Shown: in pieces, positions 46,876 to 60,441 of the stretch
How positions within the stretch are numbered: position 1 is the first letter of the stretch
Layout of the letters: each line of letters opens with the position of its first letter
NCBI GenBank assembly: GCA_029255685.2
Contig: CM055318.2
Location: 29,686,001 to 29,750,000 of the forward strand
DNA from: Silene conica
Lineage: Eukaryota > Streptophyta > Magnoliopsida > Caryophyllales > Caryophyllaceae
Reading direction: 5' to 3'
DNA length: 64,000 bases
Notes under the pieces: model-generated
The model's input: only the letters and a program-made list of their open reading frames with translations
The model's database searches: none
What the model was told of the DNA's origin: nothing
Translations under genes and position numbers: made by a program

Positions 46876-49456
46876 CAGCGGTGGACCCAGAAATTTAGTT
46901 TTAGGGGGCACAAAATTTCTTTGACGTGTTATCTAAGCGCATCTAAGACAATATTTTTATATTTTGAAGCTTTTTTTTCCTTAATTAGTCATTATATTAG
47001 TAAAAGAATAACATATTGGTTATAGATATATCTTTTTTCAACTTTTTTTTCTAAAATAATTCAAATTATAAGTATATGTAAAAATAATATCTTTTTTTTT
47101 TGGCAGGAGTAAACCAAGGTTTGATTATACATTTGGCATTTGACTCATTTGGTTGAATGCACTTTTAATTTTTAAACGACAAGTAAAGACATAAAATAAC
47201 TACATCGGATAATAAACATGTGTTGATGACTAACGACTGACATAGTCCAGGAGCCACCATATTTAACCTTTACTTTCTTGAGGAGGCGAATATAGCTTGA
47301 CAAACGACAGGTACGATCTTCACTCATCAGAAACCACGAAAACCAATAAACCCCATGATCCAAGTAGATGGCGCAAAGTGCACTTACGCCACAGGGATGT
47401 AGAAAGAAAATGAGGGACAAAGACCATGAAAATCTATGCCAAACGGAGCAAAAACTCATACACTTTGGGAGCCACTTAGAAAGGGCACATAAACCGTAGT
47501 CCAAAACGACAAGCAAGGAGAGACCTGACACAAAGACAACCCACATAAACAACCCCATGACCATCCTAGGAGGCCATGTAAAGATGGACACACACAAACC
47601 CAGTGTAAAATTACCATTGTCCTTATTTTTTGAACGTATAAACAAACTGGATCATAAAAAACAACCATTAAAGTTTAGAAAATTACCACCACTCATCAAA
47701 CCAACCAACTACACTATCAACAAGCCCGACTCCCTCCTACCCACCACGCCACCGCCAAAGAGGACCACGTACACCCACTCAGGACCGGCCTCACCCCGAC
47801 TACTTCAACCCAACCCACGGTCCCATAATCACCAACGGACACCACAACACACACCAAGCAACAAACCACTAAGACTCCAAATTCCAGACGTACCTCCCCA
47901 GGACCATCTGTGTACATGCAACTGATCACCACTAGAGAATGACAAAGACCGACACTGACAGGTAGTTGGGTCCGACCAGAGGAGTAAGGGGGCGAGGGGA
48001 AGGGGAACCTCTGAGTCGTCCCAAACCATAACAACATAAGAAAAAAGACAAACATGATGAGAAATACTGATCAAACAGACTGCCACCCTCACAAGTAAAT
48101 GATCTAACTAGAGATAGGGGAAGGGGCGAGGGAGAAGGGAACATCCCTGAGTTGCATGCACAATTTCAAAGACAGGACAGAGGAACAGAGGAACGGAACG
48201 ACCTCAGATCCTTTCCACAGATCGACATCCCACCGCGTGATCAGAACGGGGCTAAAAACAGAAAGAGCGGGGTGAGATCAATCAAAAGACGGTCGCATCA
48301 GTAATCAAGCATGGAATAATCGCCCGGAGGCAGGTAAAATGGGAACCCATCTCCGGCGAGAGGAAGGAGGAGCAACCAGAAGGAGTGAGTGGATGGGATG
48401 CGGCGGCGACGGCCAAAAATTAGGGTTTTTTTGTTTTTGTGTTTTTAGAGAGAAGTGATAGCTTTTTAGTGAGAGAGTTAACATGTCTTGAGTTAAAAAT
48501 AATATCTCATTCATAGAATATAATACATTTTAATACTGTAATTAACAATAAATGAAAGTGGTTCAATGACTTAGTATTTGGTTAGTTACCTGAAGGTCAT
48601 AGGTACAAATCTCATTTCAAGCAATTTTTTAATAAAAAAAGAAGTAAAATACTTATATGTTACTAGGATTCGAACCTTGTCCGTAGAATAACTGAAATTC
48701 ACCCCCAAACCTGAATCGACCTGAACTGATTCGAAATCCAACTGAATTTGTAATATTCGAAATAGACCCGATATCGAATGAACCTGAACTGTTTAACCTG
48801 GATTGTTCTAATCCGAACCGATATATACCTGAACCGATTTCAACCCGTACATTGATGACTAAAACCCAACATTGAAACCCGAAATAACCCGAATGTACCT
48901 AAGTGTCACATCTAGGGTGTCTTTTTGTACATAAGTATCACCCATATAACGTCAATGAATTAATATTATATAGTAATTATTAAAAAAAACATTATACATT
49001 ACATTTTTTAAAAACATTATTTGTACTATATCCAATGTTTTGAATAAAGATCTAATTCATTGACATCCGATCCGATTTTGACCTGACTCGAATCTCAACT
49101 ACTCTGATATTGACTCGACTCGAACCTTAGTTGCACCGATATTGACTCGACTTGAACCTGAACCGACCCAAAATATCTACAACCGATTAAAATAGGAAAC
49201 TGAATCCAACCTGAGTTGAACCGAACGGAAATCGAAAAAAAAATAAACCGAAATAACCCGATCCGAAAGAACCCGAACCGAAACTGATCTGATTGACCCG
49301 TTTGCCACCTCTACTTGTACCTCATTGATAAAACTATACACTCCTACCGACTGTGCCATGATAACTTACTACCTATTATAGATACTTATAAAAATTTATT
49401 TCGGAAATTTCACGGGGGCACTTGCCCCCGGACACCCCTCCCCGGATCCGCCCCTG
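46876..49456. mobile_element. hAT-type DNA element, 8-bp TSD
   Basis: Termini cagcggtggacccag on the left and, reverse complemented, caggggcggatccgggg on the right, flanked by an 8-bp duplication cgaccata / cgaccatg (46868-46875, 49457-49464). These fit a hAT-superfamily element. It is 2.6 kb long, but 1.4 kb is a later retroposon. No transposase is recognisable, so it is non-autonomous. The right half (48680-49310) is a low-complexity field of ccgaacc / tgaaccga words. Confidence 0.85.
47093..48493 (-). mobile_element. Non-coding retroposon, 14-bp TSD
   Basis: Inserted in the hAT element and flanked by a perfect 14-bp duplication (taaaaataatatct, 47079-47092 and 48494-48507). On the minus strand it starts ctcaagacatgttaactctc, contains an aaaaaccctaatttttggcc leader with GCCGCCGC, and ends in a poly(A) tail (T run on the + strand at 47093-47100). 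It behaves like a LINE-mobilised element, but the open frames on either strand look like no known protein. It may be a non-autonomous LINE derivative. Confidence 0.75.
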
Positions 49457-49504
49457 CGACCATGGTAACCTTCGTACATTTGAGAAAGTTGTAATGTTAC
49501 AACA

Positions 49505-50220
49505 CATTCTAATTTTTTTGTTGGCAGCTTGAAAGAAAGGTATATACAACTTGCATTTTACTCATCGGTCGAATGCACTTCTATACTAATATAATAAGCT
49601 AAGACAGAAAACTAACTACATCAGTTAAAGCACACATACTGATGGCGTATGACTATATGAGCCCAGAAACCACCATACTTTCTTGAAGGGAAGAATAAAG
49701 CTTGCCAAATGACAGAACAAGTCTTCACTCTTGTAAACACCTGGAACCCAACGAGCATCAAGCGAGAGCAAAGTGCACTTACGCCAAACAGGCGTCGAAA
49801 AAAAAGGTAGAACATAGACCATGAAAATTTGTGTCCAATGGAAAGAAAACTTCTCCACTTTGGAACCCACTCACTACGGACAAGTAATTCTTAGTCCATA
49901 AAGGCGAGTAAGGACATGAGTTCGTAGTCTAGAAAGGCGAGTAAGGAAATGAGTGACAGTAAAGAAAACCTCTTGAAACGCCCCATGACCATAACAATCT
50001 CGAGAGGTCAAGATGGACACAACACAAAACCGATGTAAAGTAACAGTCATCATTATTATTCAAAATAATACAGCGCATGATACATACAGAAAAATCATTA
50101 ACTATAAACAACAACCACCGCATCTGACCCAACCAACGACACTATCAAAACCCCTACTCCATCCTATCCAGCACGCCTCAAACAAACAAGACATAAAACC
50201 CATCATCCATTTAATTAAAC
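49505..50220 (-). mobile_element. Second copy of the non-coding retroposon
   Basis: It resembles the 3' part of the copy at 47093-48493. Shared words include gaatgcact, ccaccatact(t)..., agcttgcc/tgacaaa, aaagtgcacttacgcca and agaccatgaaaat. It ends in a T run on the + strand (49512-49518), the equivalent of a poly(A) tail. It is 5'-truncated, the right edge is approximate, and no convincing target duplication was found. Confidence 0.6.
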
Positions 50221-51703
50221 TATATAAAATAAATTTAATTAGTTTTCAATTTGGGCTTCACCCTTTAGGTATGACCGAAAGGGATAAGTTGATCATTACC
50301 GTCAAACGATTGTAACGTCAAGCTCTAGTCAATTGAGCATTAAGGATATACGTTAACCCATTGACGAGAATCAAATAAATAAATATCTCGAATATATTCC
50401 ATTAATAAGATTTATAATGTTCACGCACTATTGTGGAGGATATCTACTCCAACGATCTCCCATTTATCCGACATGAATTTTGCGCAACAATTTCTCTTGT
50501 CTGTTATTATCTCCAGCTCAATGCAATGTGTTTTTCATGTCGTACTTGTACATGAACGTATTGTGAGTGGCTTCCTTGGTCGGAAGAGTAACCGTCTAGC
50601 CGGAAAAATATATTGTAGATCTCCTTTTGAGCGTGGCCACGCATTTCCAGTCACTTTTTTTCGAGTGGCCCTGAGAAGTATAAACCATGTCAAGGGTGGA
50701 CAATTCCTTTTGACCTATTTTATTTGTCCATAGAAGATGTACATCCACCTCCGATTGCGGTGCGACCTAGGGAAAAAACTAAAACCAATCAGAACTGTAC
50801 TGACTTAGACAAATATTGTCGTTAGTCTAAAGAACTGGCTTAAAATGAAATATCATATAAGATCTTTCCAATACAAGGCTTAAAGTAGTATAACTATGGT
50901 CAGTGTCCGACAGAGTGGCTTTATCGTTCGCCTATGTAATCGATTAGTCATCTCCACGACCCTATGATAATCGAACACGCCATCGATCAACTTATAACAT
51001 AGTCAGTTCAAGACGTTACCTTATTAAGCATCTAGGGACAAAATACAATGTTGTTTCGGTACACTTTAGTAGGGTTCAACGTTGCCTTAATAACCTATTC
51101 AGATATAACATTGTATCATAATTCAAATAGAACTGAAAAATAGAGTTTAAAATAAAACTCAAATGAACAATATGATTATCATATATGAAACAATTAATGC
51201 AATATCTAATTATTACATATCAAATAATCTAAAACAATGCTGGCACTCGTTTCAATCCAATGGAAATGACATGATCCTCATGTTAGTCTGTGATCAAGGT
51301 TTGGTTAAGAGATCATCAATATTATCATCTCTCCCAACCTTACAAACTGATATTTTCCTCCTTTCAATGTAATCTTTAATTACATAATACTTTCTAAGCA
51401 CGTGCTTAGACTTTTTACTTGAGTTGGGCTATTTAGCTTGAAAAATACCCCCGCTGTTATCACAATAAATAGTGAGAGGATCATCAGTAGTCGGAATTAC
51501 ACTCAGTCCCTCAAAATTACCAATTCAAAACATCTTCTTTAGCAACTTTAGAAGCTACAACGTACTAAGCTTCCATTATAGAATTCGCAATCACTGATTC
51601 TTTAAAGCTCCTTCAGCTAACGGATCCTTTGTTTAACAAAAAGACAAAACCAGCCTGTAATTCCAAATCATCCTTATCTGTTTGAAAACTGGCGTCCGAA
51701 TAG

Positions 51704-52773
51704 TGTTGGAGCCTTGTGTCCTCCACATGTAGTGTGATAACGTCATTGCACATACCCTTGTACGGACAAGTGGGAGATTGTTGGGGCTGGTGTCCTTGAC
51801 AATTAAGTACAATAACTTATTAAATCTCTTTAAGGATCACAAGGGCATACTTCAGTATTATTACCAGTTGATCCACGTTTATCAATAACGGTTGGCTTGC
51901 TAGATAAGTTTGACGTTATTGTCATACGGATGGCGGTGATCAACTGGTCCCTATACGTCACACCTATAGGACACGTTTGAGAGATGTGAAGGTATGAAAA
52001 TACAGTCACATTTATGCCGAATATGACTAAACAGTTAGTCAGAGGTATTGACTATTAAATGAGTCAATAAGATGTTGAGATTATTATTTAATACGGATTA
52101 AATAATTTTAGCTAATACGGATTACATGATTAATTCGTAAATTAAATATAAACGGTTATATTTAATTAAACATTGTATTCGCGAATTAATATAAACTGTT
52201 ATATTAATTTGGGTAATTATACAATATCGTTTTTTATCAGACCATTATTAATATATCGACTGTATTAATATCTGATAACATGTTACGATTTATAAATAAA
52301 ACCCGCGAATAAATTTTAGCTAAATGGGTCGAATCACGAATTAGAATAAGGTAAGAGTGGAAAGCCCACTCCTACCCTATTCGAAATTTTCGGCCAAGAG
52401 CTACATAAGGAGGAGGACTCTCCTTATGTCAGACTACTCTTGTTTAACTGTAAAACAAATCTCAAAGAAAATTAGGGTTTTGAGAGCACTCTTCTCCCAA
52501 AACCTCAGATCTCACATCTAAAACCTCAATAGCTCTCCCTATATTGCAAGGCAGTTGGAGAGGATTTCTAGCACACGCGGCATCGTCTCAATCTAAGTCT
52601 TGGGTGCAAGTAATAGGAGGGAATTTGTGTTAATTCCTGTTCTTAGGCCTTTCGCACAAGGACTAAAGGTTGTACTCTATTCATGTTTTTATTTATCTTA
52701 TAACTATAATCACAACTGTAATTTTCATTATAATCCTGCAAGTTTAGGGTGAATACATGCTTTATTCCCCACA
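51704..52773 (+). repeat. 5' LTR of young Copia
   Basis: TG...CA ends. Near its start it contains an internal copy of the purine-tract/LTR-start junction (acaagtgggagattgttggg around 51768-51787), so that two TGTTGG starts lie about 75 bp apart. A tataagg-like promoter word is not certain. Nearly identical to the right LTR. Confidence 0.95.
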
Positions 52774-52849
52774 AGTGGTATCAGAGCCAGGCCATGAATA
52801 CATGTGTTTTTCATAAGTTTTAAAATCTGAAAATTCGTGTGCTGTCGCT

Positions 52850-53214
52850 GAGTCGGTCGATCGACCCCCTATTGCGGTCGGTCGACCGCCTCCTGTGTAA
52901 TTTTCTGTTTCGAAAGTTTTTCTTTTGTGAGTAATCGATCTTGTTTTTCGATTCCTGTTTACATATTGTTAATTAATCGATATTCTTGACAATATGTGAA
53001 CCCTTGTTGATGTTAATTTTGATTTACTCGTTTTAATCAAAGTCTAAAAGGTAAAAACTTGTTTTGTTTTTAAAAGTGCAGCGTTTTGCGTTTTTCCAGA
53101 AACTCGTTTTTGCTGTTTGCGGTCGGTCGACCGGGTTTATGGGTTGGTCGACCCCTTGCGCTGTTACGAAAAAAAAAAAAAAAAAAATTTGGGTCAGAAG
53201 GTCGGTCGACCCCG
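52850..53214 (+). repeat. Repeated GGTCGGTCGACC palindromes in leader
   Basis: Within the leader of the young Copia, five variants of a GGTCGGTCGACC-type word occur (about 52850, 52874, 53119, 53142, 53199), all built around GTCGAC. Long A and T runs (about 53168-53187 and 53220-53238) lie between and after them. Confidence 0.85.
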
Positions 53215-54555
53215 TGTCGTTTTTTTTTTTTTTTTTTCGAAAATAAAATGTTTTATTTTCACATGGCCTTTAGTAATATACTATATACGGAAATAGTATA
53301 TTATTAATTTTGTGAAACGGTTCACCCTCGTTTGATACATATTATTTTAAAACGGTTTAAGATAATAGGATTATAAATTTATTAAAATTGGGTGATTAAA
53401 ACGGTATAATCACATAATTTTAATCCCGTAAGGTGGTTTGGTAAAAATTTATTAATCATAATAACAGTATTATGTCATGTATGAATTTTATTTAGTTGAT
53501 GCATTTTATTTATCGTCTTGTTGAATGCCTTGTGAATGCTTTCAATAACGTATTTAATTTTGCAAACGGTTGTAACTTAGTGTGGCCTTAGTAGATTGTG
53601 TTACCGTAATGATGGGACACAGTCTTGCTTGTAATTTTGAGATCTTGTATCTCCGTTTTGGGTTTTTGCCATGTAATTACTTTTGTATTTAAATTAGAAT
53701 GTAAATAGGATTATATTTGTAATTTAAATTAGTAATTTTGCCAAGACCAAAGACGGAGACCGGATGCTCACTCCCGCTGCAAGGACCAAGATGGAACATC
53801 AAGACAAGCTTCTAGGGTCCAACGGTGGATTCAAAGTTGTTTTATGTTTATTTTGGTAGGATAGGCCACACTAGGACTTTTATTTACGTTTATCGCATTT
53901 ATTTTATGCTTTCATCGATAATAGCTTGCATCATATTCCGCCTAAAACCAAACCACCTATAACATGCCTGAAAACTGACTCTTGTAGAGGTTACGCGTTA
54001 GTTTTCTGTGACAATACAGATGTAACATGTCAATTGCAAAGCCATCACTTTATTTAATTCATTCACGCATATGCTAGATATTAGTTCACTTAAAATGGAT
54101 AAATACAAGTTGATGGGCTCTTCCTCGTATAACCAAAAATTGAGACTAGTCTTTATAAATCAGACTCCCATGAATCCCTTCTTCGTCGGTAGGCATAATA
54201 TGACCCCTTCTACGTCGGGTAAGTGGGAACAGATGATTTATTTTATCTCAACATCATGGTCACTCGATACTATCTAGCGACTAAGATGGACTAATAGATA
54301 GGATTTACGGAAATCTATCGACCAAGAGTTCCAACGGTGGAATTAGCCAAACTGTGGGCTTATCAATATACGGAAATTGAGTCTTGGGATCATTTATATA
54401 ATTCTTGAGGGAGATCAATTATATAAATGCATGAGTCTACAAGTTTAAATACAATTTAATATAGACTTAAATCACAACAATGAGTTGCTTATATGGTTTT
54501 TGCTTTATCTTCTTTTCAGTGTAGAACACGTTCAAATTAAACTGCTGTATAACTA

Positions 54556-57500
54556 ATGGCTGGTGAAGACCCAATGCCAAGTGCCAAGCTAGCACGTGAA
54601 TCCTGGCTAAAAGCCTTCATGGACTCCATGAATCAGTCTACTAGACTGAGGAATGATGGGTCAAACTTCTCTGACTGGGAGGCAGCACTACGGAATGCTG
54701 CCATTGGTGACGGAAAGCTTAAGTATTTAACTGAGCCAATTCCGGCACACCCAGGAACTGGAGCTAGAGCTAACGAAGTTCGCGCTCATAGCGACTTCGT
54801 CATGGAAGCGGGTGCGATAAAGAACGTACTCATCTATGCAATGGAATCCAATTTTCAAAGACGCTTCATAGCCCATGGTGCAAACAAGATTTTCACCACG
54901 CTCACTAACGAATTCTCAAAGGCTCCGAGAATCGTTTCTTATGAGCATACCTGTCACTTCGTTGAGGCGAAACTCCAGAAGGGCCAAGCTGTTAGCCCAC
55001 ATATTCTTCACATGATTGAGAATATCGAGAAACTGGAGGCCCTAAACTGCAAGATCAGTGAGAACATAATCGTTGATCGAATGCTTCATTCACTTCATGA
55101 TGGGTTCGCCCTCTTTAGGGCCAACTATTACATGAATGACATGAAGAAGACTCCTCATGAGCTCCACTCCCTTCTCATACAGACCGAGAAGGATCTGAAA
55201 TTAAGTGGGAGCGTGAAGCAAGATGTTCTCATGATCTCCAGTAAGGGTAAGGGTAAGGGTAAAGCTAAAGCTCAGGGCGACCTAACAGTAGGCAAGCCCA
55301 AGTTTAAGAAGTCAGGATTCACTAAGAGTGGGCCAGGTGAGTCGAGCAACTCACAGGGCAAAACAAAGAGCAAGGATACTAGCATGGAATGTCACCATTG
55401 CCACAAGACTGGGCATTGGAGGCGCTCATGCCCCGTGTATCGTGAGGACATTAAGGCAGACCGCGTTACTCCTGTTGGTATGTCTTCTTCTTCTTTTATT
55501 CACATGATTGAGATTAACCATGCAAGTTACGAAACTTGGGTACTAGATACTGGTTGTGGTTCTCATCTATGTAATCATGTGCAGGGCCTCCGAAACCAAG
55601 AACCCCTAATCAAGGGTGAGGTTGACCTGCGTGTCGGGAATGGAGCACGTGTTGCTGCAATCTCGAGGGGAACATACGTGATCCAGCTTCCAAATGGATT
55701 CGAGTTATCTTTATATAACTGTTATTATGTTCCTTGTTTGTCCAAAAACATTATTTCAGTTTCTGCGCTTGACAAACTCGGTTTTTCATTTGTAATAGAG
55801 AATAATAGCTGTATTTTCTCCTTACACAATATGATTTATGGCAAGGCAGTTTCCATGAATGGAATTTATGTTTTAGATCAAACCACCGAGATATTATATG
55901 TGAATAACAAGAGATTAAAGGTAGGTGACAAAGATCAAACTTACCTATGGCATTGTCGTATGGGACACATAAATGAGAAACGCGTGAAACAGCTCATACA
56001 GAATGGAGCTATCTCGCCCTTTGATTTCGAATCATATGGCACGTGTGAATCATGTTTCATCGGTAAGATGACTCGTATTTCCTTCAAAGGTGTTGGAATG
56101 CGCGCTGCCGACCTATTAGGACTCATACATACGGACGTATGTGGCCCTATGTCGATCAACGCACGAGAAGGCTATAGGTATTTCATCACTTTCACTGATG
56201 ATTTGAGTAGATATGGCTATGTATACTTAATGAAGCACAAAAGTGAATCCTTTGACAAGTTCAAAGAATACCAGAACCGGGTACATAACCAACTGGGAAG
56301 AAAGATTAAAGCACTACGTTCTGATCGTGGTGGTGAGTATCTTTCATACGAGTTTGATCAACACCTTAAAGACTGTGGCATCGTGCTGCAGTTGACTCCA
56401 CCTGGAACACCACAATTAAATGGTGTGTCCGAACGGAGAAATCGAACTCTACTCGATATGGTTCGATCCATGATGAGTCACACCGTTGTGCCTGATTCAT
56501 TGTGGGGCCATGCTCTTTTGTCGGCCGCTCTAATTCTTAACCGAAGTTCGTCTAAAGCTGTTGACAAGACTCCATTCGAATTATGGAAGGGAACGGTCCC
56601 TAACTTGTCCTTTATTCGGGTTTGGGGCTGCGAGGCTTATGTCAAGTGGAGACATGAGGATAAGCTCGGCCCGCGATCGGTCAAGACATACTTTATAGGC
56701 TATCCAAAGGGAACATTTGGTCATTACTTCTACTCGCCAACCGAACAACGTGTTTTTGTTGCGGCTAGTGCGACGTTCTTAGAGAAAGAATTTCTCGAGA
56801 ACAAGTCGAGTAATAGAACCTTCGATTTATCGGAGGTTCAAGAACCAACTACCGAGCAACCATTGGAGGAAACAGTTCCTTCAACCGAGGCTGCGGTAGA
56901 TATTCCTGAGGAACCTAGGAGGTCGGGAAGAGTCTTCATTCCTCCGGACAGATACATTGGTATGGTCGAGGAACATGATATGGATGACGTCTTACTCCTA
57001 GAGGGTAATGAACCCTCAACCTATAAAGGTGCCATGACCAGTTCTGACTCAAAGCTATGGCTAGAAGCCATGCAATCCGAGATGGACTCCATGTATGAGA
57101 ACAACGTGTGGGATCTTGTGGACCTACCTGCAAAGGTGCGTCCCCTTCAATGCAAATGGCTTTACAAAATAAAGCATGCCGTGGAAGGTAAACAAGACAT
57201 CCATAAGGCAAGACTAGTTGCTAAAGGTTTCACCCAAGTGTCAGGCTTGCACTACGATGAGATCTTTGCACCCGTAGTCATGCTACGTTCCATTCGGATT
57301 ATCTTAGCGATAGCCGCATTTCATGACTATGAAATATGGCAAATGGACGTTAAAACCGCCTTCTTAAACGGTTATTTGGAGGAAGAGTTGCACATGGTAC
57401 AACCCGAGGGTTTTATTGATCCAGAACATCCTAAGAAGGTTTGCAAGCTTAAGCGTTCCATCTATGGACTTAAGCAAGCATCGCGGAGTTGGAATCATCG

Positions 57501-58586
57501 CTTCGACCAAGTGATAAAAGAGAATGGATTCGTTCGATCAGTCGAGGAACCATGTCTCTATATCAAGTCGAGTGGGAGCAAGATTGTATTCCTAGTACTG
57601 TATGTCGACGACATACTCTTGATTGGGAATGACATACCTCTCTTATCTTCGGTTAAAGCATGGTTGAAAAACCATTTCCAGATGAAAGATCTGGGAGAGG
57701 CACAAAGAATTTTGGGCATCCGTATCTACAGGGATAGATCACGACGGATGTTGTCTCTCAGTCAGGAGTCTTACATAGATAAGATTCTAGAGAGATTCAT
57801 CATGACGAACTCCAATAAAGGGTTCCTTCCTATGACTACTGGGCTTCACTTGAGCAAGTCTCAAGAAGCTAAGACATTGGAAGAGAAAGAGCGCATGAGT
57901 CGGATTCCTTATGCTTCGGCTATAGGATCGATCATGTATGCCATGATATGCACACGTCCAGACGTTGCATATGCATTGATATGACCAGTCGATTCCAAGC
58001 TCATCCAGGTGAACAACACTGGATGGCCGTGAAAAACATTCTTAAGTACCTACGGAGGACTAAAGATTGGGGATTGACTTATGGAGGCGACTCAACGCTC
58101 TGCGCCACGGGTTACGCAGATGCTAGCTTTCAAACGGATCGAGATGACTCGAAATCTCAGTCTGGATTCGTTTTTACTCTTAATGGCGCTGCTGTCAGCT
58201 GGAAAAGTTCTAAACAGAGTGTTACAGCAGATTCTACGACTGAGTCCGAGTACTATGCCGCCTCAGAAGCAGCTAAGGAAGTAATATGGATGCGTCAATT
58301 CTTACAAGGACTATCAGTAGTGCCTAGTTCGAATGACCCAATCACCGTTTATTGTGATAATAAAGGTGTCATCTTCCAAGCTAAGGAGCATAAGTCTAGC
58401 AACAAGGCTAGGCATGTACAACGGAAAGCTCATCTAATCAGAGATTACGTGGAGCAAAAGGAGATTTTCGTTGATAAGATCGCTACGGATGACAACATAG
58501 CTGATCCTCTCACTAAAGCATTACCACGTGATAAGCATGAAGGGCACATTCATTCCATGGGAATTAGATGTGTTCCTAAGTTGTAG
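54556..58586 (+). pseudogene. Copia gag-pol coding region (fossil)
   Basis: Domains in order: gag; a zinc knuckle CHHCHKTGHWRRSC; an aspartic protease signature LDTGCGSHLC; integrase with HCRMGH...CESC, HTDVCGP, RSDRGGEY and QLNGVSERRNRT; RT with APVVMLRSIRIILA and LYVDDILLIG; RNase H with TADSTTESEYYAASEA and TKALPRD. The order integrase before RT marks Copia (Ty1-like) elements. It appears almost whole, with about one break. Confidence 0.95.
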
Positions 58587-59372
58587 TACTCTTTTATGAA
58601 TTCATGTAATAATTCATTTTCTCGTGTACTCTATTCAACCTCATTGTTATGATATATAATGTTTTGTTTTTCATGTGGAATTGTACGCCAATTTTGAACA
58701 CCACAAAGTGAACTAAATTACATTACATCGTTTTAGTCCTTGATTACCCACTTGAGTTGATAACTCAGGTAATCATTTTGTGACGTTGGTTGATGGTGGG
58801 TTCAACGAGCCATAAGTCACGCGGATGACTGACCAATCACAAAGGCGAGTTATACGGATATCTCGTAGGACACCACGTGACAACGTTATGGAGTCCTAAA
58901 TGTTTTATAACATTGGGTGCCAGGTCGTGGATAGGACCTCCATAGTGTTCCTTAGAGTCGAGTCTTTTGACTTTCAACTGTCTCTTGAGATTAAGGCAGA
59001 TTTTGGGTAACTTTGGTTTCTTTCCACGGTCATCGTAACAGGGCCAAGAGGATTTTTTCTGGGTTATTTCATGCTGCGCGATATCGGCAGGATTCGAGTT
59101 GAGGGAAATATCCAAACCCTTATCAGGATTTTATCATTTCTCAGGGCCACTCGAGGAGTAGTAACTGAAATGCATGGTCATGCTCGAATACAGATTCGTT
59201 TTATCAGTTAAGTTACTCTCTAGTCGGGGAAACCACTCTTGATACAGATCGCTTGTGTGATACGACCTTTGCGAATACGGATTTGCAAATTGTCTTACAT
59301 TGAGTGGGAGAAATTTTAAAAGGATATGAGAATCGGTTATCGCACCTACACTTGTACGGACAAGTGGGAGTT

Positions 59373-60441
59373 TGTTGGAGCCTTGTGTCCTCCACATGTA
59401 GTGTGATAACGTCATTGCACATACCCTTGTACGGACAAGTGGGAGATTGTTGGGGCTGGTGTCCTTGACAATTAAGTACAATAACTTATTAAATCTCTTT
59501 AAGGATCACAAGGGCATACTTCAGTATTATTACCAGTTGATCCACGTTTATCAATAACGGTTGGCTTGCTAGATAAGTTTGACGTTATTGTCATACGGAT
59601 GGCGGTGATCAACTGGTCCCTATACGTCACACCTATAGGACACGTTTGAGAGATGTGAAGGTATGAAAATACAGTCACATTTATGCCGAATATGACTAAA
59701 CAGTTAGTCAGAGGTATTGACTATTAAATGAGTCAATAAGATGTTGAGATATTATTTAATACGGATTAAATAATTTTAGCTAATACGGATTACATGATTA
59801 ATTCGTAAATTAAATATAAACGGTTATATTTAATTAAACATTGTATTCGCGAATTAATATAAACTGTTATATTAATTTGGGTAATTATACAATATCGTTT
59901 TTTATCAGACCATTATTAATATATCGACTGTATTAATATCTGATAACATGTTACGATTTATAAATAAAACCCGCGAATAAATTTTAGCTAAATGGGTCGA
60001 ATCACGAATTAGAATAAGGTAAGAGTGGAAAGCCCACTCCTACCCTATTCGAAATTTTCGGCCAAGAGCTACATAAGGAGGAGGACTCTCCTTATGTCAG
60101 ACTACTCTTGTTTAACTGTAAAACAAATCTCAAAGAAAATTAGGGTTTTGAGAGCACTCTTCTCCCAAAACCTCAGATCTCACATCTAAAACCTCAGTAG
60201 CTCTCCCTATATTGCAAGGCAGTTGGAGAGGATTTCTAGCACACGCGGCATCGTCTCAATCTAAGTCTTGGGTGCAAGTAATAGGAGGGAATTTGTGTTA
60301 ATTCCTGTTCTTAGGCCTTTCGCACAAGGACTAAAGGTTGTACTCTATTCATGTTTTTATTTATCTTATGACTATAATCACAACTGTAATTTTCATTATA
60401 ATCCTGCAAGTTTAGGGCGAATACATGCTTTATTCCCCACA
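59373..60441 (+). repeat. 3' LTR of young Copia
   Basis: 1069 bp, nearly identical to the left LTR. It has the same internal junction copy near its start and ends ttattccccaca before old Copia sequence resumes. Confidence 0.95.

Larger units (their letters stand above)
51704..60441 (+). mobile_element. Young Copia element, nearly whole
   Basis: LTRs 51704-52773 (1070 bp) and 59373-60441 (1069 bp) begin TGTTGGAGCC and end CCCCACA. I count about three substitutions and one one-base length difference, suggesting roughly 0.2 million years at usual plant rates. Flanks aatag / tatag are a nearly matching 5-bp duplication. The primer-binding site (tggtatcagagcc) starts three bases after the left LTR; a purine tract (caagtgggag) precedes the right LTR. 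A long leader (52774-54555) is followed by gag, protease, integrase, RT and RNase H in Copia order. It looks almost whole, with about one break. Confidence 0.95.

Noticed and set aside
47172-48514. Cys/Val/Trp-rich minus-strand open frames
   Set aside because: Composition is unlike a real protein, frames overlap, and all lie within a retroposon bounded by a 14-bp duplication.
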